Part shown: positions 35,291 to 45,859 of the stretch, piece by piece
How the letters are laid out: each line of letters begins with the position of its first letter
How positions within the stretch are numbered: position 1 is the first letter of the stretch
Source: Pantoea phytobeneficialis
Lineage (GTDB): Bacteria > Pseudomonadota > Gammaproteobacteria > Enterobacterales > Enterobacteriaceae
Length of the DNA: 64,000 nt
NCBI RefSeq assembly: GCF_009728735.1
Contig: NZ_CP024636.1
Coordinates: 4,070,754-4,134,753 of the forward strand
Direction of reading: 5' to 3'
The notes under the pieces: generated by a model
Database searches by the model: none
What the model saw: the letters and a program-made list of their open reading frames with translations, nothing else
Told to the model about the DNA's origin: nothing
Made by a program: the position numbers and the translations under genes

Positions 35291-35617
35291 TTAATCTTCC
35301 TGCTGAAATTGCGTCATCACCGTCTGTTCGCATTGCTGCTGGTTATGACGCAACTGGCTGCGTTCATCCTCGCCCAACTGTAACCAACCGCTGATCACTT
35401 CCTGCGCCATCTCTTCATCGAATTCCGACTGACCGCTGGCGATTTGCGCCTTCATTTTTGTCACATAACTGTCCATCGTTCCGGTGCTTTTTTCGCTGCT
35501 TACCAGATGGCACAACTGGCTGGCATAGACGTTTTGTTCCGCGTCTGCGTTGGGATCTTCCGCCAGCGCACTGGTCGACAGTGACAGCCCAATGAGGGCG
35601 AGCAACCAAACTTTCAT
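35291..35617 (-). CDS. Small periplasmic protein with two cysteines
   Basis: Not recognised. 108 residues from ATG 35617, which follows CAGGAG. Signal peptide MKVWLLALIGLSLSTSALA, mature helical domain with cysteines in YASQLCHLV and HNQQQCEQTV, 59 residues apart, which could form a disulphide. A W-x-L-x(4)-R-x-x-L-x(5)-QC pattern near the end resembles the 5650-6000 product, suggesting a distant paralogue. Terminator follows; probably monocistronic. Confidence 0.72.
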   Translation of the reverse strand: MKVWLLALIGLSLSTSALAEDPNADAEQNVYASQLCHLVSSEKSTGTMDSYVTKMKAQIASGQSEFDEEMAQEVISGWLQLGEDERSQLRHNQQQCEQTVMTQFQQED

Positions 35618-35709
35618 AACAGGCTCCTGTAGTTGCCAGAAATTGCGATGCCCCATGTTGCGCACCTGTTGCCATCCATGCAACTAAATTCATCAGGCAG
35701 CCTGCCACA

Positions 35710-36918
35710 TCAGTTTTTCAGGTGACGGCTCGCCAGACGAATCATCAGGCTTATCGCCGCCGCCAGGGTCGAGAGCGCTACCACACCGGTCCAGCCCCAG
35801 TGCGCCAACGCCAGACTACCCAACGCGGCACCGGTTGCCATACCGATAAACACCACGGTGAACATCAGGGCGTTAAGACGGCTACGCGCTTCCGGTGCGA
35901 GGCTGTAGACCAGCGTCTGATGCGCCACCAGCGTCGCCTGTACGCCGAGGTCAAAACCGACGGTACTGATGATGATTAACCCAAGCTGGGCGGATACCGG
36001 CAACACCGGCAACAGGAACATCAGCGCAAAAGACACCATGACCAGCGTGGCACCATATTGGGTCACACGGGCCGGACCAATGCGGTCGGCAAAGCTCCCC
36101 GCCAGCGGTGCGGCCAGCGCACCGGCGGCACCCGCCAGGCCAAAGGCACCTGCCACTGCGCTATCCAGATGGAAGCGATCGCTCAGCATCAGCGCCAACG
36201 TTGACCAGAAGGCGCTAAAACCTACGGACAGCAAGCCTTGCGCCAGTGCGGCACGGCGCAGCGTCTGGTGATGCTGCCACAGATGCGCCAGCGACAGCAG
36301 CAGACGCGGATAACTCACCGAGGTGCCCGGTGTAAAGCGTGGCAGTACGCGCCACAGGGCGAGGCTGATCATCAGTACCGCTGCGGCGGCCACCAGGTAC
36401 ATGGTGCGCCAGCCGAAGTACTCCGCCACCACGCCGCTCACCACCCTGGAGAGCAGGATGCCGACCAACAGCCCGGTCATCACCGTACCCACGGTTTTCC
36501 CCCGGCTACGTTCCGGGGCCAGCGCTGCCGACGCCGGAACGATATCCTGCGCCACGGTGGCGGTTAAGCCGGTAACAAAGCTGGCGATCAGCAGCGCGTT
36601 CAGGCCGCCGGAGAAACCACACAGCAGCAGCGCCGCCATCAGCAGCAAACCTTTTATCAGGATGATGGTACGACGATCGTGGCGGTCGCCAAGCGGGGCC
36701 AGCAGCAGGATGCCCAGCGCATAGCCTGCCTGCGTCAGCATCGGCACCATGCCGACACTGCCAATGCTGGCGTTAAATTGTTTGCTGATGATATCCAGCA
36801 TCGGCTGGCTGTAGTAAATCGATGCGACACTCAGACCGGCACCCGCCGCCAGCGTAAAGACCAGCGGTGTGGGCAGTGACTCAGTGATCTGTTCAGATGA
36901 TTGCGTCATGGCAGACAT
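35710..36918 (-). CDS. MFS transporter (drug/metabolite exporter type)
   Basis: 402 residues, 12 membrane segments, with LLLAPLGDRHDRRTIIL (MFS motif A variant) and the repeated motif SFADRIGPARV. Resembles the YgaY/arabinose-efflux-like permeases. ATG 36918 follows GGGGGAA; 24 codons of upstream open frame are rejected. Divergent from a LysR gene that probably regulates it. Substrate unknown. Confidence 0.86.
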   Translation of the reverse strand: MSAMTQSSEQITESLPTPLVFTLAAGAGLSVASIYYSQPMLDIISKQFNASIGSVGMVPMLTQAGYALGILLLAPLGDRHDRRTIILIKGLLLMAALLLCGFSGGLNALLIASFVTGLTATVAQDIVPASAALAPERSRGKTVGTVMTGLLVGILLSRVVSGVVAEYFGWRTMYLVAAAAVLMISLALWRVLPRFTPGTSVSYPRLLLSLAHLWQHHQTLRRAALAQGLLSVGFSAFWSTLALMLSDRFHLDSAVAGAFGLAGAAGALAAPLAGSFADRIGPARVTQYGATLVMVSFALMFLLPVLPVSAQLGLIIISTVGFDLGVQATLVAHQTLVYSLAPEARSRLNALMFTVVFIGMATGAALGSLALAHWGWTGVVALSTLAAAISLMIRLASRHLKN

Positions 36919-37010
36919 ATTCGGTTCCCCCGTGAAAGTGCGTTTATTAAAGCGCGTCACAGCCATACGCGGTAGACTGATGAAAAGCAAAACCGTTATA
37001 CGTGGTACGT

Positions 37011-37943
37011 ATGAGCAATCTTTCCAGCGTTGATCGCATCGAGCTGATGCAAACCTTTATTCGCATCGTGGAGAGCGGCTCCTTGTCGGCTGCTGCCGCG
37101 CAACTCGGCACCACCCAACCGACCATCAGCCGCCGTTTGCAGGCGCTGGAGCAGCGGCTGGGGCTAAAGCTGATTCTGCGCACCACCCATGCGCTGAAAC
37201 TCACCGATGACGGCGAGCGTTGCTACCAGCAGGCACGCCAACTGCTCGCCACCTGGTACGCGCTGGAAGATGAGTTGACCGGTGCCAGCGATGATCCGGT
37301 GGGCACACTACGGGTGCGAGCGCCACATGCGTTTGGCCAGGATCAGTTGGTCGCGCCGCTGGTGGATTATCTGCAACGCTATCCGCGTCTGAATGTGGAG
37401 TGGATGCTGAACGACCGCACGCCCGATTTTGTCGCCGAAAACGTCGACTGTGCCATTCAGGTCGGTGCGCCGACCGACCCTTCAGTGGTGGCCATTCTGC
37501 TGGCGGAGGTGCCGCGTTTTGTCGTGGCGGCCCCGTCGTTACTGGCCGCGCATCCGCCGGTGGAAAAGGTTGAACAGTTACCGCATCTGCCGTGGCTGGC
37601 ACTCACCAGTTTTTATCACGGCGAGATAGCGCTCCAACGCCTGAGCGACGGGCATCCGGTGAATCTGGCAATCAGCCCACGCCTGGCCAGCGACAGCCTG
37701 TACGCGGTTCGCAAAGCCGCACTGGCGGGCATGGGCGCGGCCGTGGTGTCGTCATGGGTGGTGCAGGAGGATTTGGCGCGCGGCGATTTGATTCAACTGG
37801 TGCCAGAGTGGCAGGCACCGCCGTTACCGGTATGGCTAACCTATCCGTGGGCCAGTTACTACCCGGCGAGGTTGCAGAAGTTTTTTGCCATGATTCGCGA
37901 GGTGATGCCGCAGTTAGCGGGGACACAACCCGCAGGCAGGTAG
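37011..37943 (+). CDS. LysR-family regulator, stop codon inside a REP
   Basis: 310 residues. HTH at 10-67 (ELMQTFIRIVESGSLSAAAAQLGTTQPTISRRLQALEQRLG, shown in parts: SLSAAAAQLGTTQPTISRRL) and an intact effector domain. Divergent from the MFS gene 92 bases away, the standard arrangement for local control. The stop TAG (37941-37943) is the TAG of the REP element gTAGcgg that starts at 37940, so REP insertion has set the C-terminus (GTQPAGR). Confidence 0.88.
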   Translation: MSNLSSVDRIELMQTFIRIVESGSLSAAAAQLGTTQPTISRRLQALEQRLGLKLILRTTHALKLTDDGERCYQQARQLLATWYALEDELTGASDDPVGTLRVRAPHAFGQDQLVAPLVDYLQRYPRLNVEWMLNDRTPDFVAENVDCAIQVGAPTDPSVVAILLAEVPRFVVAAPSLLAAHPPVEKVEQLPHLPWLALTSFYHGEIALQRLSDGHPVNLAISPRLASDSLYAVRKAALAGMGAAVVSSWVVQEDLARGDLIQLVPEWQAPPLPVWLTYPWASYYPARLQKFFAMIREVMPQLAGTQPAGR

Positions 37944-38010
37944 CGGCGCGATTTATCGCGCAATTTCGTGCGCGGTGCGGGAAAAAACGCGCGATAAATC
38001 GCGCCGCTAC
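37940..38010. repeat. REPIN at the LysR 3' end
   Basis: REP at 37940-37961, 27-base spacer aatttcgtgcgcggtgcggg..., inverted REP at 37989-38010. The spacer matches that of the 87-bp array units at 49.8-50.8 kb. Confidence 0.9.
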
Positions 38011-38014
38011 GTCA

Positions 38015-38512
38015 TTATTTTTTGTCTGCTTTGGACATATTGTCCAGATAACCCATGACAAACGCCGACAGCACAAACGTCAGGTGGATAATCACAAACC
38101 ACATCAGTTTATCATTGGCGACGTTGCGCGCTTCCATAAACACCCGCAGCAGGTGAATTGAGGAAATCGCCACAATCGACGCCGCCACTTTATTCTTCAG
38201 CGAACCGGAATCCATCTTGCCGAGCCAGCTCAGCTTCTCTTTGTGTTCAGCGATATCCAGCTTAGAAACAAAGTTCTCATAACCGGACAGCATCACCATC
38301 ACCAGCAGGCCACCAACCAGCGTCATATCCACCAGCGACAGCAGCAGCAGAATCAGGTCGTTTTCACCGATGCTGAGGATGTCAGGCAACAGGTGAAAAA
38401 TCTCCTGGAAAAACTTAATCGTTAGCGCCAGCAATCCCAGTGAAAGTCCGATGTAAACCGGTGCCAGCAACCAGCGCGATGCATACATCAGGTTCTCGGT
38501 AAAACGTTCCAT
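38015..38512 (-). CDS. yqhA: UPF0114 inner-membrane protein YqhA
   Basis: 165 residues against 164 in E. coli YqhA (TIGR00645). Four membrane helices; [24 protein letters not shown] and the [29 protein letters not shown] blocks are diagnostic. Function unknown. Lies directly downstream of kdpD on the same strand, where E. coli has kdpE. Confidence 0.95.
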   Translation of the reverse strand: MERFTENLMYASRWLLAPVYIGLSLGLLALTIKFFQEIFHLLPDILSIGENDLILLLLSLVDMTLVGGLLVMVMLSGYENFVSKLDIAEHKEKLSWLGKMDSGSLKNKVAASIVAISSIHLLRVFMEARNVANDKLMWFVIIHLTFVLSAFVMGYLDNMSKADKK

Positions 38513-38566
38513 AATTTCCCATTAATCAACCGACAAGCCGGCGATTATAACCGAACAAATGTGAAG

Positions 38567-41242
38567 TTATTTCAGCCCGTCTTCAGAAATTTCAGGAGGC
38601 GGCGGCAGCGGCAGCGAGAGCCGGAACGAAGCGCCGCCTTCGGGACGGTTCTCCGCCCAGATGCGTCCACCGTGAGATTCGACAATGGTTTTGCAAATCG
38701 CCAGTCCGAGACCCACGCCCGGCACGGCCGATTCTTTATCGCCACGGGCAAACTTATCAAAGATGCGTGTCAGGGCATCCGGCGCAATCCCCGGGCCGCT
38801 ATCCCAAATGGCGATTTCCAGCCGGGTATTTTCACGCCAGGCGCGAATGCCATGCTGTGCCGCGTTCCCGGCATATTTCAGGCTGTTTTCGATGATATTG
38901 GTAAACACCCGCTCCAGCATGCTGCTGTCGCCTTTGATCAACACCAGCTCAGCAGGCAGATCGAGGGTGAAGTCATGGCCTTTCAGCGAGGGGCCCATGC
39001 TGCTCAGCGCCCCACCGATCACCTCATCCAGCGCCACCCACTCTTCACGCAGATTCAACCCGCCAGACTGGATGCGCGCCATATCCAGCATGTTGCTGAC
39101 CAGCCGGATGGTACTTAGCGTCTGCTCGCGGATCTGATTTGCCTGTGCGACATATTTCGGCTGTTCGCTGGCAAGGTCGAGCATCAGCATTTCCGCCTGA
39201 CCGAATAACACCGTCAGCGGCGTGCGCAGGTCATGCGACAGCGCCGACAGCAACGCGTTACGCAGTTGCTCGCGCTCCGCCGCCAGGCGCGAAGCGGCTT
39301 CGCTTTGCGACAGCGCCATCCGTTCCAGTGCGTTGGCGATCAATACGGTGAAGGTTTCCACCAGCCTCTGCTGTTCCGGGATCATCAGCTGACGTAAATT
39401 CTCTGGCTCCACCACCAGCAGGCCACGGCAGTGGTTACCGCTTTTTAGCGGCAGAATCTGGTACGGCACCGCCGGTAAGGTATCGGTGCCGGCCCCGGCG
39501 GGTTGCCCTTTGCTGTAGCTCCACTTAGCAATGCCCAGGTCCGGTGGCGTGCCCATGCTGCTTTCCCCCACCGCCTGCAACTCGCCCTGCTCATCCGGCA
39601 GCAGCAGCAGACTGCGTGCCTGAAGCGTCACCTCAATCACCCGCTGGCTGGTGCTGGCGATATCCTGTGGCGTCAACGCGCTGCCAAGCGACTTCGCCAT
39701 CTCATACAGATGGCGTGCCCGCTGCTCGCGATAACGCGCCACCCTCGCCTGGTAACGCACACCTGCCGTCAGATTACCGACAATCACCCCCACCGCCAGC
39801 ATCACCCCGAAAGTCACCAGATATTGCAGATCCGACACCGCCACGGTGCCGGTCGGTGCCACAAAGAACAGGTCAAAGGCGAGGATGTTGATCACCGTGG
39901 CGAAGACCGACGGCCAGCGACCAAAGCGCAGCGCGACAATCACCACCGCCAGCAGATAGATCATCACGCCATTGGCCGGGGCAAACTCAACCAGCAACCA
40001 GCGACCTGCGGCGGTAACCAGGATGCACAACACCAGCGCCATCAGGCAGCCGCGGAGCTGCATACGCCATTTTTCCGCGCTGGCGCGCTGACCATTTAGC
40101 TGCGAAGGGGCATCACGTACCGGTTCATCCAGCGCCACCACCAGCAAATCGAGGTCTGGCCCCAGTTCACCGAGCCGCTGGGCAAAACTGTCACGCCGCC
40201 AGCGCCGCTGTGGCTGGCGGCCGGTGACGATCTTGCCGAGGTTGTGTTCACGGGCGTAGCGCAGTACCGCGCGTGCCTCGTCGGGATCGGACAAAGTGGC
40301 GGTTTCCGCCCCCAGCTCCTGCGCCAGTTGCAGCGTGCGCAGAATGGCGCGGCGACGCGCTTCCGGCAGGCGATTCAGGCGTGGCGTTTCCACGTACACC
40401 GCGTGCCACTCGCTGCCAAGCCGTGCCGCCAGCCGTGCAGCGGTACGCACCAGCTTTTCACTGCCGGTGTCATCGCCTATGCACAACAGAATGGCATCAC
40501 GCGTGTGCCACACCTTGTCGCGTCCCTGTTGATCGCGCCAGGCACGCATCTGGTCATCGACCCGGTCAGCGGTACGGCGCAGCGCCAGTTCACGCAGGGC
40601 AAACAGATTGCCTTTACGGAAGAAGTTTTCGATAGCACGTTCGGCGCGGTCGCCAACGTAGACTTTGCCCTCCTTCAGCCGCTGACGCAGATCATCGGGA
40701 GGCAGATCCACCAGCACCACTTCGTCCGCGGCATCGAAGAAGGGATCGGGCACGGTTTCGCGCACCTGAATACCGGTAACGCCACCGACCACATCGTTCA
40801 GGCTTTCCAGATGCTGCACGTTGACAGTGGTGATCACATCGATACCGGCATCGAGCAACTCTTCAATGTCCTGCCAGCGCTTCGGATGGCGTGAACCCTG
40901 CACGTTGGTGTGCGCCAGTTCATCCATCAGGATCACCGCTGGATGGCGTGCCAGCGCGGCATCCAGATCGAACTCCGCGTGCCGTGAACGGCCGGTGGCG
41001 CGACGTGGCAAAACCGCCAGCCCCTGCAACAGGGCGGCGGTTTCATCACGGCCGTGGGTTTCGACCACGCCCGCCAGCACATCCAGTCCCTGGGCACGCA
41101 GACGTTGCGCCTCCTGGAGCATGGCGTAGGTTTTCCCCACCCCGGCACAGGCACCAAAGTAGATTTTGAGTTTGCCGCGATGGCTATCGCTGTGGTTCAG
41201 CAGCAGCGCATCGGGGTCCGGGCGCGGCAGTTCGTCGTTCAT
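38567..41242 (-). CDS. kdpD: Sensor histidine kinase KdpD
   Basis: 891 residues (894 in E. coli). Order: KdpD N-terminal domain with Walker A GACAGVGKT (about residues 30-38) and TNVQGSRHPKRWQDIEELL; Usp-like domain (LLCIGDDTGSEKLVRTAARLAARL); four membrane helices (~400-500); GAF-like domain; HisKA with LLSALSHDLRTPLTVL; HATPase with ENSLKYAG and GLGLAICKTIVESHGG. Senses K+ limitation and osmotic stress and phosphorylates KdpE. The start is ATG 41242; the extension upstream is REP sequence. No kdpE follows. Confidence 0.96.
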   Translation of the reverse strand: MNDELPRPDPDALLLNHSDSHRGKLKIYFGACAGVGKTYAMLQEAQRLRAQGLDVLAGVVETHGRDETAALLQGLAVLPRRATGRSRHAEFDLDAALARHPAVILMDELAHTNVQGSRHPKRWQDIEELLDAGIDVITTVNVQHLESLNDVVGGVTGIQVRETVPDPFFDAADEVVLVDLPPDDLRQRLKEGKVYVGDRAERAIENFFRKGNLFALRELALRRTADRVDDQMRAWRDQQGRDKVWHTRDAILLCIGDDTGSEKLVRTAARLAARLGSEWHAVYVETPRLNRLPEARRRAILRTLQLAQELGAETATLSDPDEARAVLRYAREHNLGKIVTGRQPQRRWRRDSFAQRLGELGPDLDLLVVALDEPVRDAPSQLNGQRASAEKWRMQLRGCLMALVLCILVTAAGRWLLVEFAPANGVMIYLLAVVIVALRFGRWPSVFATVINILAFDLFFVAPTGTVAVSDLQYLVTFGVMLAVGVIVGNLTAGVRYQARVARYREQRARHLYEMAKSLGSALTPQDIASTSQRVIEVTLQARSLLLLPDEQGELQAVGESSMGTPPDLGIAKWSYSKGQPAGAGTDTLPAVPYQILPLKSGNHCRGLLVVEPENLRQLMIPEQQRLVETFTVLIANALERMALSQSEAASRLAAEREQLRNALLSALSHDLRTPLTVLFGQAEMLMLDLASEQPKYVAQANQIREQTLSTIRLVSNMLDMARIQSGGLNLREEWVALDEVIGGALSSMGPSLKGHDFTLDLPAELVLIKGDSSMLERVFTNIIENSLKYAGNAAQHGIRAWRENTRLEIAIWDSGPGIAPDALTRIFDKFARGDKESAVPGVGLGLAICKTIVESHGGRIWAENRPEGGASFRLSLPLPPPPEISEDGLK

Positions 41243-41267
41243 GTTCAGTCCGTTATCTCTCCGATCC

Positions 41268-41338
41268 GTAGCGGCGCGATTTATCGCGCAGATTTTTCCC
41301 ACCGCGTGCACAAAACCGCGCGATAAATCGCGCGCTAC
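41268..41338. repeat. REPIN between kdpC and kdpD
   Basis: REP at 41268-41289 and inverted REP at 41318-41338 (one base short), 28-base spacer agatttttcccaccgcgtgc..., the reverse complement of the spacer in the 87-bp array. It interrupts the kdp operon between kdpC and kdpD. Confidence 0.9.
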
Positions 41339-41342
41339 GGTG

Positions 41343-41915
41343 TTAGTTGTTTAATGCATCCAGTGCCATATTTAACCGCAGCACGTTCACCGTCTCTTCG
41401 CCAGTAAACGGCAGCAACGGACGTTCAGTATGGCGTGCAATCAAGGCTTCAACCTCCTGCAACGGCATCTGGCGCGCTGCTGCAATGCGCGGTGCCTGCC
41501 ACAGCGCAGCTTTCGGGGAGATATCCGGGTCGAGGCCGCTGGCCGAAGCGGTCACCAGATCAACCGGAACCGCCGTCGGGGCCTGTGGATTGGCGGCACG
41601 CAGCGCCGCGACGCGCTCCGCCACCGCTTTATCCAGCGCCGGGTTGTTGCCTGCCAGATTGCTGCCACTGGAAGCCAGCGGATTATAGGCGCTGTCGCCA
41701 GTGGCCGACGGGCGGCCCCAGAAATGACCGGGCTGGCTGAATGCCTGACCAATCATGGCAGAACCTCGCACCTCACCATTCTGCTCCAGCAGCGAACCAT
41801 TGGCCTGCGTCGGGAACCACCATTGCGCCAGGCCGGTGGTGAGTAGCGGATATACGCCACCCGTGATGACCGCCAGCAGCACTAACAATACAATAGCCGG
41901 ACGTAACTGACTCAT
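41343..41915 (-). CDS. kdpC: Potassium-transporting ATPase subunit KdpC
   Basis: 190 residues. One N-terminal membrane helix ([18 protein letters not shown]) and a periplasmic domain with [31 protein letters not shown] and [13 protein letters not shown], diagnostic of KdpC. Stabilises the KdpFABC complex and may aid ATP or K+ binding. 11 bases after kdpB; a REPIN separates it from kdpD. Confidence 0.96.
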   Translation of the reverse strand: MSQLRPAIVLLVLLAVITGGVYPLLTTGLAQWWFPTQANGSLLEQNGEVRGSAMIGQAFSQPGHFWGRPSATGDSAYNPLASSGSNLAGNNPALDKAVAERVAALRAANPQAPTAVPVDLVTASASGLDPDISPKAALWQAPRIAAARQMPLQEVEALIARHTERPLLPFTGEETVNVLRLNMALDALNN

Positions 41916-41926
41916 TTCTCTTCTCC

Positions 41927-43975
41927 TTACGCCAAGCCCAACAGGGTCAGCAACACATCAATCGCTTTGATGCCGATAAACGGCACCACCAGCCCACCCA
42001 CCCCGTAAATCCACAGGTTGCGGCGCAGCAACGCAGCGGCACTCAGCGGGCGGTAGCTCACCCCTTTCAGGGCCAGCGGGATCAGGAATACAATCACCAG
42101 CGCGTTAAAAATTACCGCAGACAAAATGGCGGAGTTGGGGGAGTGCAGCTGCATCACATTCAGCATGTTGAGCTGCGGATAGGTGGTGGCAAACGCTGCC
42201 GGGATGATGGCGAAATATTTCGCCACGTCGTTGGCGATACTGAAGGTGGTCAGTGAGCCGCGTGTCATCAGCATCTGTTTCCCGATGTGCACCACCTCCA
42301 GCAGCTTGGTCGGGTTGGAGTCGAGATCGACCATATTCCCCGCCTCTTTCGCCGCCTGGGTGCCGGAGTTCATCGCCACCGCGACGTCAGCCTGCGCCAG
42401 TGCCGGGGCATCGTTGGTGCCATCGCCAGTCATCGCCACCAGCCGCCCTTCCGCCTGATACTGGCGAATCAGCGCCAGCTTGGCTTCCGGGGTCGCTTCC
42501 GAGAGAAAATCGTCCACGCCCGCTTCAGCCGCAATCGCGGCAGCGGTTAACGGGTTATCACCGGTGATCATCACGGTCTTGATGCCCATTTTGCGCAGTT
42601 CGGCAAAACGCTCTTTGATGCCACCTTTTACGATATCTTTCAGCGCCACCACGCCCAGCACCTGAGCGCCTTCCGCCACCACCAGCGGTGTCCCACCGGC
42701 ACGCGCCACCTCTTCCACCGCGGCATTCACCTCCGCCGGGAAGCGGCCATTGCTGGCTTCGATATGGCGGCGCACCGCATCCACCGCCCCTTTACGAATC
42801 AGGCGATCCTGCACGTTCACGCCGCTCATACGCGTTTGCGCTGAGAACGGGATAAAGCTGGCCCCCATGCTGCTGAGGTCACGCTCACGCAGGTTAAACT
42901 TCTGCTTTGCCAGTACCACAATGCTGCGCCCTTCCGGCGTCTCATCGGCCAGCGAGGCCAGTTGCGCTGCATCGGCCAGTTGCTGTTCGCTGACGCCGGG
43001 CGCTGGCAGGAACTGCGTCGCCTGACGGTTGCCGAGGGTGATGGTGCCGGTTTTGTCCAGCATCAACACATCAACGTCACCCGCCGCTTCCACCGCACGG
43101 CCACTGGTGGCGATAACATTCGCGCCGAGCATACGGCTCATTCCCGCCACGCCGATTGCCGACAATAAGCCACCGATGGTGGTGGGGATCAGGCACACCA
43201 GCAGCGCGACCAGCACGGTGATGCTGACCGGCGTACCGCCCCAGGCAGAGAATGGCCACAAGGTTACGGTCGCCAGCAGGAACACGATGGTGAGCGACAC
43301 CAGGAGAATGGTCAGCGCAATTTCATTCGGGGTTTTACGGCGTTTGGCACCTTCCACCATAGCGATCATGCGGTCGAGGAAGGTTTCCCCCGGATTAACG
43401 CTGCACTGGATCACCAGCCAGTCGGAAAGTATGCGCGTGCCGCCGGTCACCGAGGCAAAATCACCGCCGGATTCACGGATCACCGGGGCCGATTCGCCGG
43501 TAATGGCGCTTTCGTCCACCGATGCCCCCCCTTCCAGCACTTCGCCATCGCACGGAATGATGTCACCCGCTTCCACCAGCACCACATCGCCTTTGCGCAG
43601 GCTATCCGCCGAAGCGGCTTTCCAGGCGGCTCCGTAGTGCGGCTCCGCCAGTTTTTTCGCATCGACGCTTTTTTTCACCCCTTTCAGGCTGTTGGCCTGG
43701 GCTTTGCTTCGCCCTTCCGCCAGCGCTTCCGCGAAGTTGGCGAACAGCACGGTAAACCACAGCCAGACCGCCACCCCGGCGGTAAAACCGGCGCTACCGT
43801 TTAATTGCCCTGCGGCCATGCCGATCGCCAGTACGCTGGTCAGCACGCTACCGAGCCACACCAGAAACATCACCGGGTTGCGAAACTGCACGCGTGGATC
43901 GAGTTTTTTCACCGCATCCAGCATAGCGACGCGCGTCAGTCGCGCATCAAACAGGGCCAGTTGTTGACGACTCAT
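41927..43975 (-). CDS. kdpB: Potassium-transporting P-type ATPase KdpB
   Basis: 682 residues as in E. coli. P1A-ATPase catalytic subunit: TGES actuator motif (AITGESAPV), phosphorylation site DKTGTIT around residue 306, nucleotide-binding KGAVDAV region and hinge [17 protein letters not shown]. Hydrolyses ATP to drive K+ through KdpA. Translation probably coupled with kdpA, 7 bases away. Confidence 0.97.
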   Translation of the reverse strand: MSRQQLALFDARLTRVAMLDAVKKLDPRVQFRNPVMFLVWLGSVLTSVLAIGMAAGQLNGSAGFTAGVAVWLWFTVLFANFAEALAEGRSKAQANSLKGVKKSVDAKKLAEPHYGAAWKAASADSLRKGDVVLVEAGDIIPCDGEVLEGGASVDESAITGESAPVIRESGGDFASVTGGTRILSDWLVIQCSVNPGETFLDRMIAMVEGAKRRKTPNEIALTILLVSLTIVFLLATVTLWPFSAWGGTPVSITVLVALLVCLIPTTIGGLLSAIGVAGMSRMLGANVIATSGRAVEAAGDVDVLMLDKTGTITLGNRQATQFLPAPGVSEQQLADAAQLASLADETPEGRSIVVLAKQKFNLRERDLSSMGASFIPFSAQTRMSGVNVQDRLIRKGAVDAVRRHIEASNGRFPAEVNAAVEEVARAGGTPLVVAEGAQVLGVVALKDIVKGGIKERFAELRKMGIKTVMITGDNPLTAAAIAAEAGVDDFLSEATPEAKLALIRQYQAEGRLVAMTGDGTNDAPALAQADVAVAMNSGTQAAKEAGNMVDLDSNPTKLLEVVHIGKQMLMTRGSLTTFSIANDVAKYFAIIPAAFATTYPQLNMLNVMQLHSPNSAILSAVIFNALVIVFLIPLALKGVSYRPLSAAALLRRNLWIYGVGGLVVPFIGIKAIDVLLTLLGLA

Positions 43976-43982
43976 GATTCCG

Positions 43983-45662
43983 TTATCCCTGAATTAATTG
44001 CAGATGTTCCGCCACCGGACCAAGCGCCAGTGCGGGGATGAAAGTCAGCGCACCCACCAGCAGCACGGTGCCAATCAGCAGGGCGACAAACAGCGGGCCG
44101 TGCGTCGGCAGTGTCCCGTTACCCACCGGTTGCACTTTTTTCACCGCCAGCGAACCGGCAATCGCCATCACCGGAATGATGATGCCGAAACGACCAACAA
44201 ACATGCAGACCGCCAGCAGCAGGTTCCAGAATGGCGTGTTGGCGCTCAAACCGGCAAAGGCGCTGCCGTTGTTGTTGGCAGCCGAAGAGACGGCGTACAG
44301 CACCTCGCTGAAACCGTGGGTGCCGGGGTTAGCCATACCGGCCCGGCCCGCTTCGGTCATCATCGCCAGCGCCGTGCCGATCAACACCAACGTCGGCGTC
44401 ACCAGAATCGCCAGCGCGGTCATCTTCATCTCCCAGACGTCGATTTTTTTACCGAGGAATTCCGGGGTACGGCCAATCATCAGGCCCGCGATAAACACCG
44501 CCAGCAGCACGAACAACAACATGCCGTACAACCCGGCCCCCACGCCGCCGAACACCACTTCACCCAGTTGAATCAACCACATCGGCACCATGCCGCCCAA
44601 CGCGGTGAAGGAGTCGTGCATCGCATTCACCGCACCACAGGAGGCCGCCGTAGTGATCACCGCAAACAGGCTGGAATTGAGGATGCCAAAGCGCGTCTCC
44701 TTGCCTTCCATGTTGATGGCACTGTCAGCTCCCAGCGTCAGGAAGTGCGGATTACCGCGCAGCTCAGCCCACATCACCGTGACCACCGCCAGCACAAACA
44801 TCAACGTCATCGCCCACAGCAACATATGCCCCTGACGACGATCGCCCACCTGCTGACCAAACGCGAAACACAGCGCCGCCGGGATCAGGAAGATACTCAG
44901 CATCTGCACGAAGTTGGTCAGCGCATTGGGGTTTTCAAACGGGTGCGCCGAGTTAGCGTTGAAGAACCCCCCGCCGTTGGTGCCGAGCATTTTGATCGCT
45001 TCCTGCGACGCTACCGGACCGAGCGACAAGGTTTGCTGCGCCCCTTCCAGCGTGGAGATCGCATGATAGGGTTCAAAGGTCTGAATGCTGCCCTGACTGA
45101 CGAAGAACAGCGCCATCAGCAGGCTGATGGGGAGCAGCACATAAACCGTGATACGGGTCAGATCACGCCAGGCGTTACCCAGGGTCGCCAGCGAGCGATT
45201 GGCAAAACCACGAATCAACGCAAACGCTACGGCGATACCGGTGGCTGCCGACAGGAAGTTTTGCACCGTTAATCCCGCCATCTGGCTGAAGTAGCTCATG
45301 GTGCTTTCACCGCTGTAAGCCTGCCAGTTGGTGTTGGTGACAAAGCTGATGGCGGTGTTCAGCGCTAAATCCCAGCTCAGCCCCGGCAAGTGCTGCGGAT
45401 TGAGCGGCAATGCGCCCTGCATCATCAGCATCACCAGCAACAAGACAAAGCCCAGCGCGTTAAACAGCAGAATCGCCAGCAGATAATGCGGCCAGCGCAT
45501 CGCCTCGCCGTCAGCACCCGCCAGCCGCCACAGCGCGCGCTCGGTGCGCGGCAGCAGCGGTTTATCGGCAATCATCAGCGCCAGAACGCGTCCAAGCGGC
45601 TGCGCCAGCACCATCAGCACCAGCAGAAACACCGCGATCAGCAGAAATGCATTGGCAGCCAT
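43983..45662 (-). CDS. kdpA: Potassium-translocating subunit KdpA
   Basis: 559 residues. SKT-family channel-like subunit with four pore loops; selectivity regions visible as [55 protein letters not shown] and [10 protein letters not shown]. High-affinity K+ uptake in the inner membrane. Its ATG overlaps the kdpF stop by one base (TGATG). Confidence 0.97.
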   Translation of the reverse strand: MAANAFLLIAVFLLVLMVLAQPLGRVLALMIADKPLLPRTERALWRLAGADGEAMRWPHYLLAILLFNALGFVLLLVMLMMQGALPLNPQHLPGLSWDLALNTAISFVTNTNWQAYSGESTMSYFSQMAGLTVQNFLSAATGIAVAFALIRGFANRSLATLGNAWRDLTRITVYVLLPISLLMALFFVSQGSIQTFEPYHAISTLEGAQQTLSLGPVASQEAIKMLGTNGGGFFNANSAHPFENPNALTNFVQMLSIFLIPAALCFAFGQQVGDRRQGHMLLWAMTLMFVLAVVTVMWAELRGNPHFLTLGADSAINMEGKETRFGILNSSLFAVITTAASCGAVNAMHDSFTALGGMVPMWLIQLGEVVFGGVGAGLYGMLLFVLLAVFIAGLMIGRTPEFLGKKIDVWEMKMTALAILVTPTLVLIGTALAMMTEAGRAGMANPGTHGFSEVLYAVSSAANNNGSAFAGLSANTPFWNLLLAVCMFVGRFGIIIPVMAIAGSLAVKKVQPVGNGTLPTHGPLFVALLIGTVLLVGALTFIPALALGPVAEHLQLIQG

Positions 45663-45751
45663 CAGAATGCCTCCGCGTTAAGCAGGGCATAAAACAGATA
45701 GCCCAGTAATAAAAACACCAGCACGATGCCGGTTATCACGCCCACACTCAC
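45662..45751 (-). CDS. kdpF: KdpF, small subunit of the Kdp complex
   Basis: 29 residues with a GTG start: [18 protein letters not shown] then [11 protein letters not shown], nearly identical to E. coli KdpF. A single membrane helix that stabilises the KdpFABC complex. GGAGG lies 7 bases before the GTG. The stop overlaps kdpA's start by one base, so it is the first gene of the kdp operon. Confidence 0.95.
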   Translation of the reverse strand: MSVGVITGIVLVFLLLGYLFYALLNAEAF

Positions 45752-45824
45752 AGCGACCTCCAGAGGATTTGGTTGTGCTGCAAGCATGCGCGCGGCGATA
45801 TAAAGAAGAGGTAAAAAGGCGATT

Positions 45825-45847
45825 GGCGGGCGTAAAAAAAGTATAAA
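45825..45847 (-). promoter_or_regulatory. KdpE-type binding site upstream of kdpF
   Basis: On the minus strand TTTATACTTTTTTTAC followed by GCCCGCC. From memory the E. coli KdpE site is TTTATACTTTTTTTAC followed by ACCCCGC, so the core is identical. A CTTTATATC -10 candidate lies downstream near 45797-45805, and kdpF starts at 45751. Confidence 0.75.
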
Positions 45848-45859
45848 AATGGTCGAAAA

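Noticed and set aside
43998..45272. 424-codon plus-strand open frame opposite kdpA
   Set aside because: A shadow of kdpA; histidine/glutamine/arginine-rich composition typical of antisense frames in GC-rich genes.
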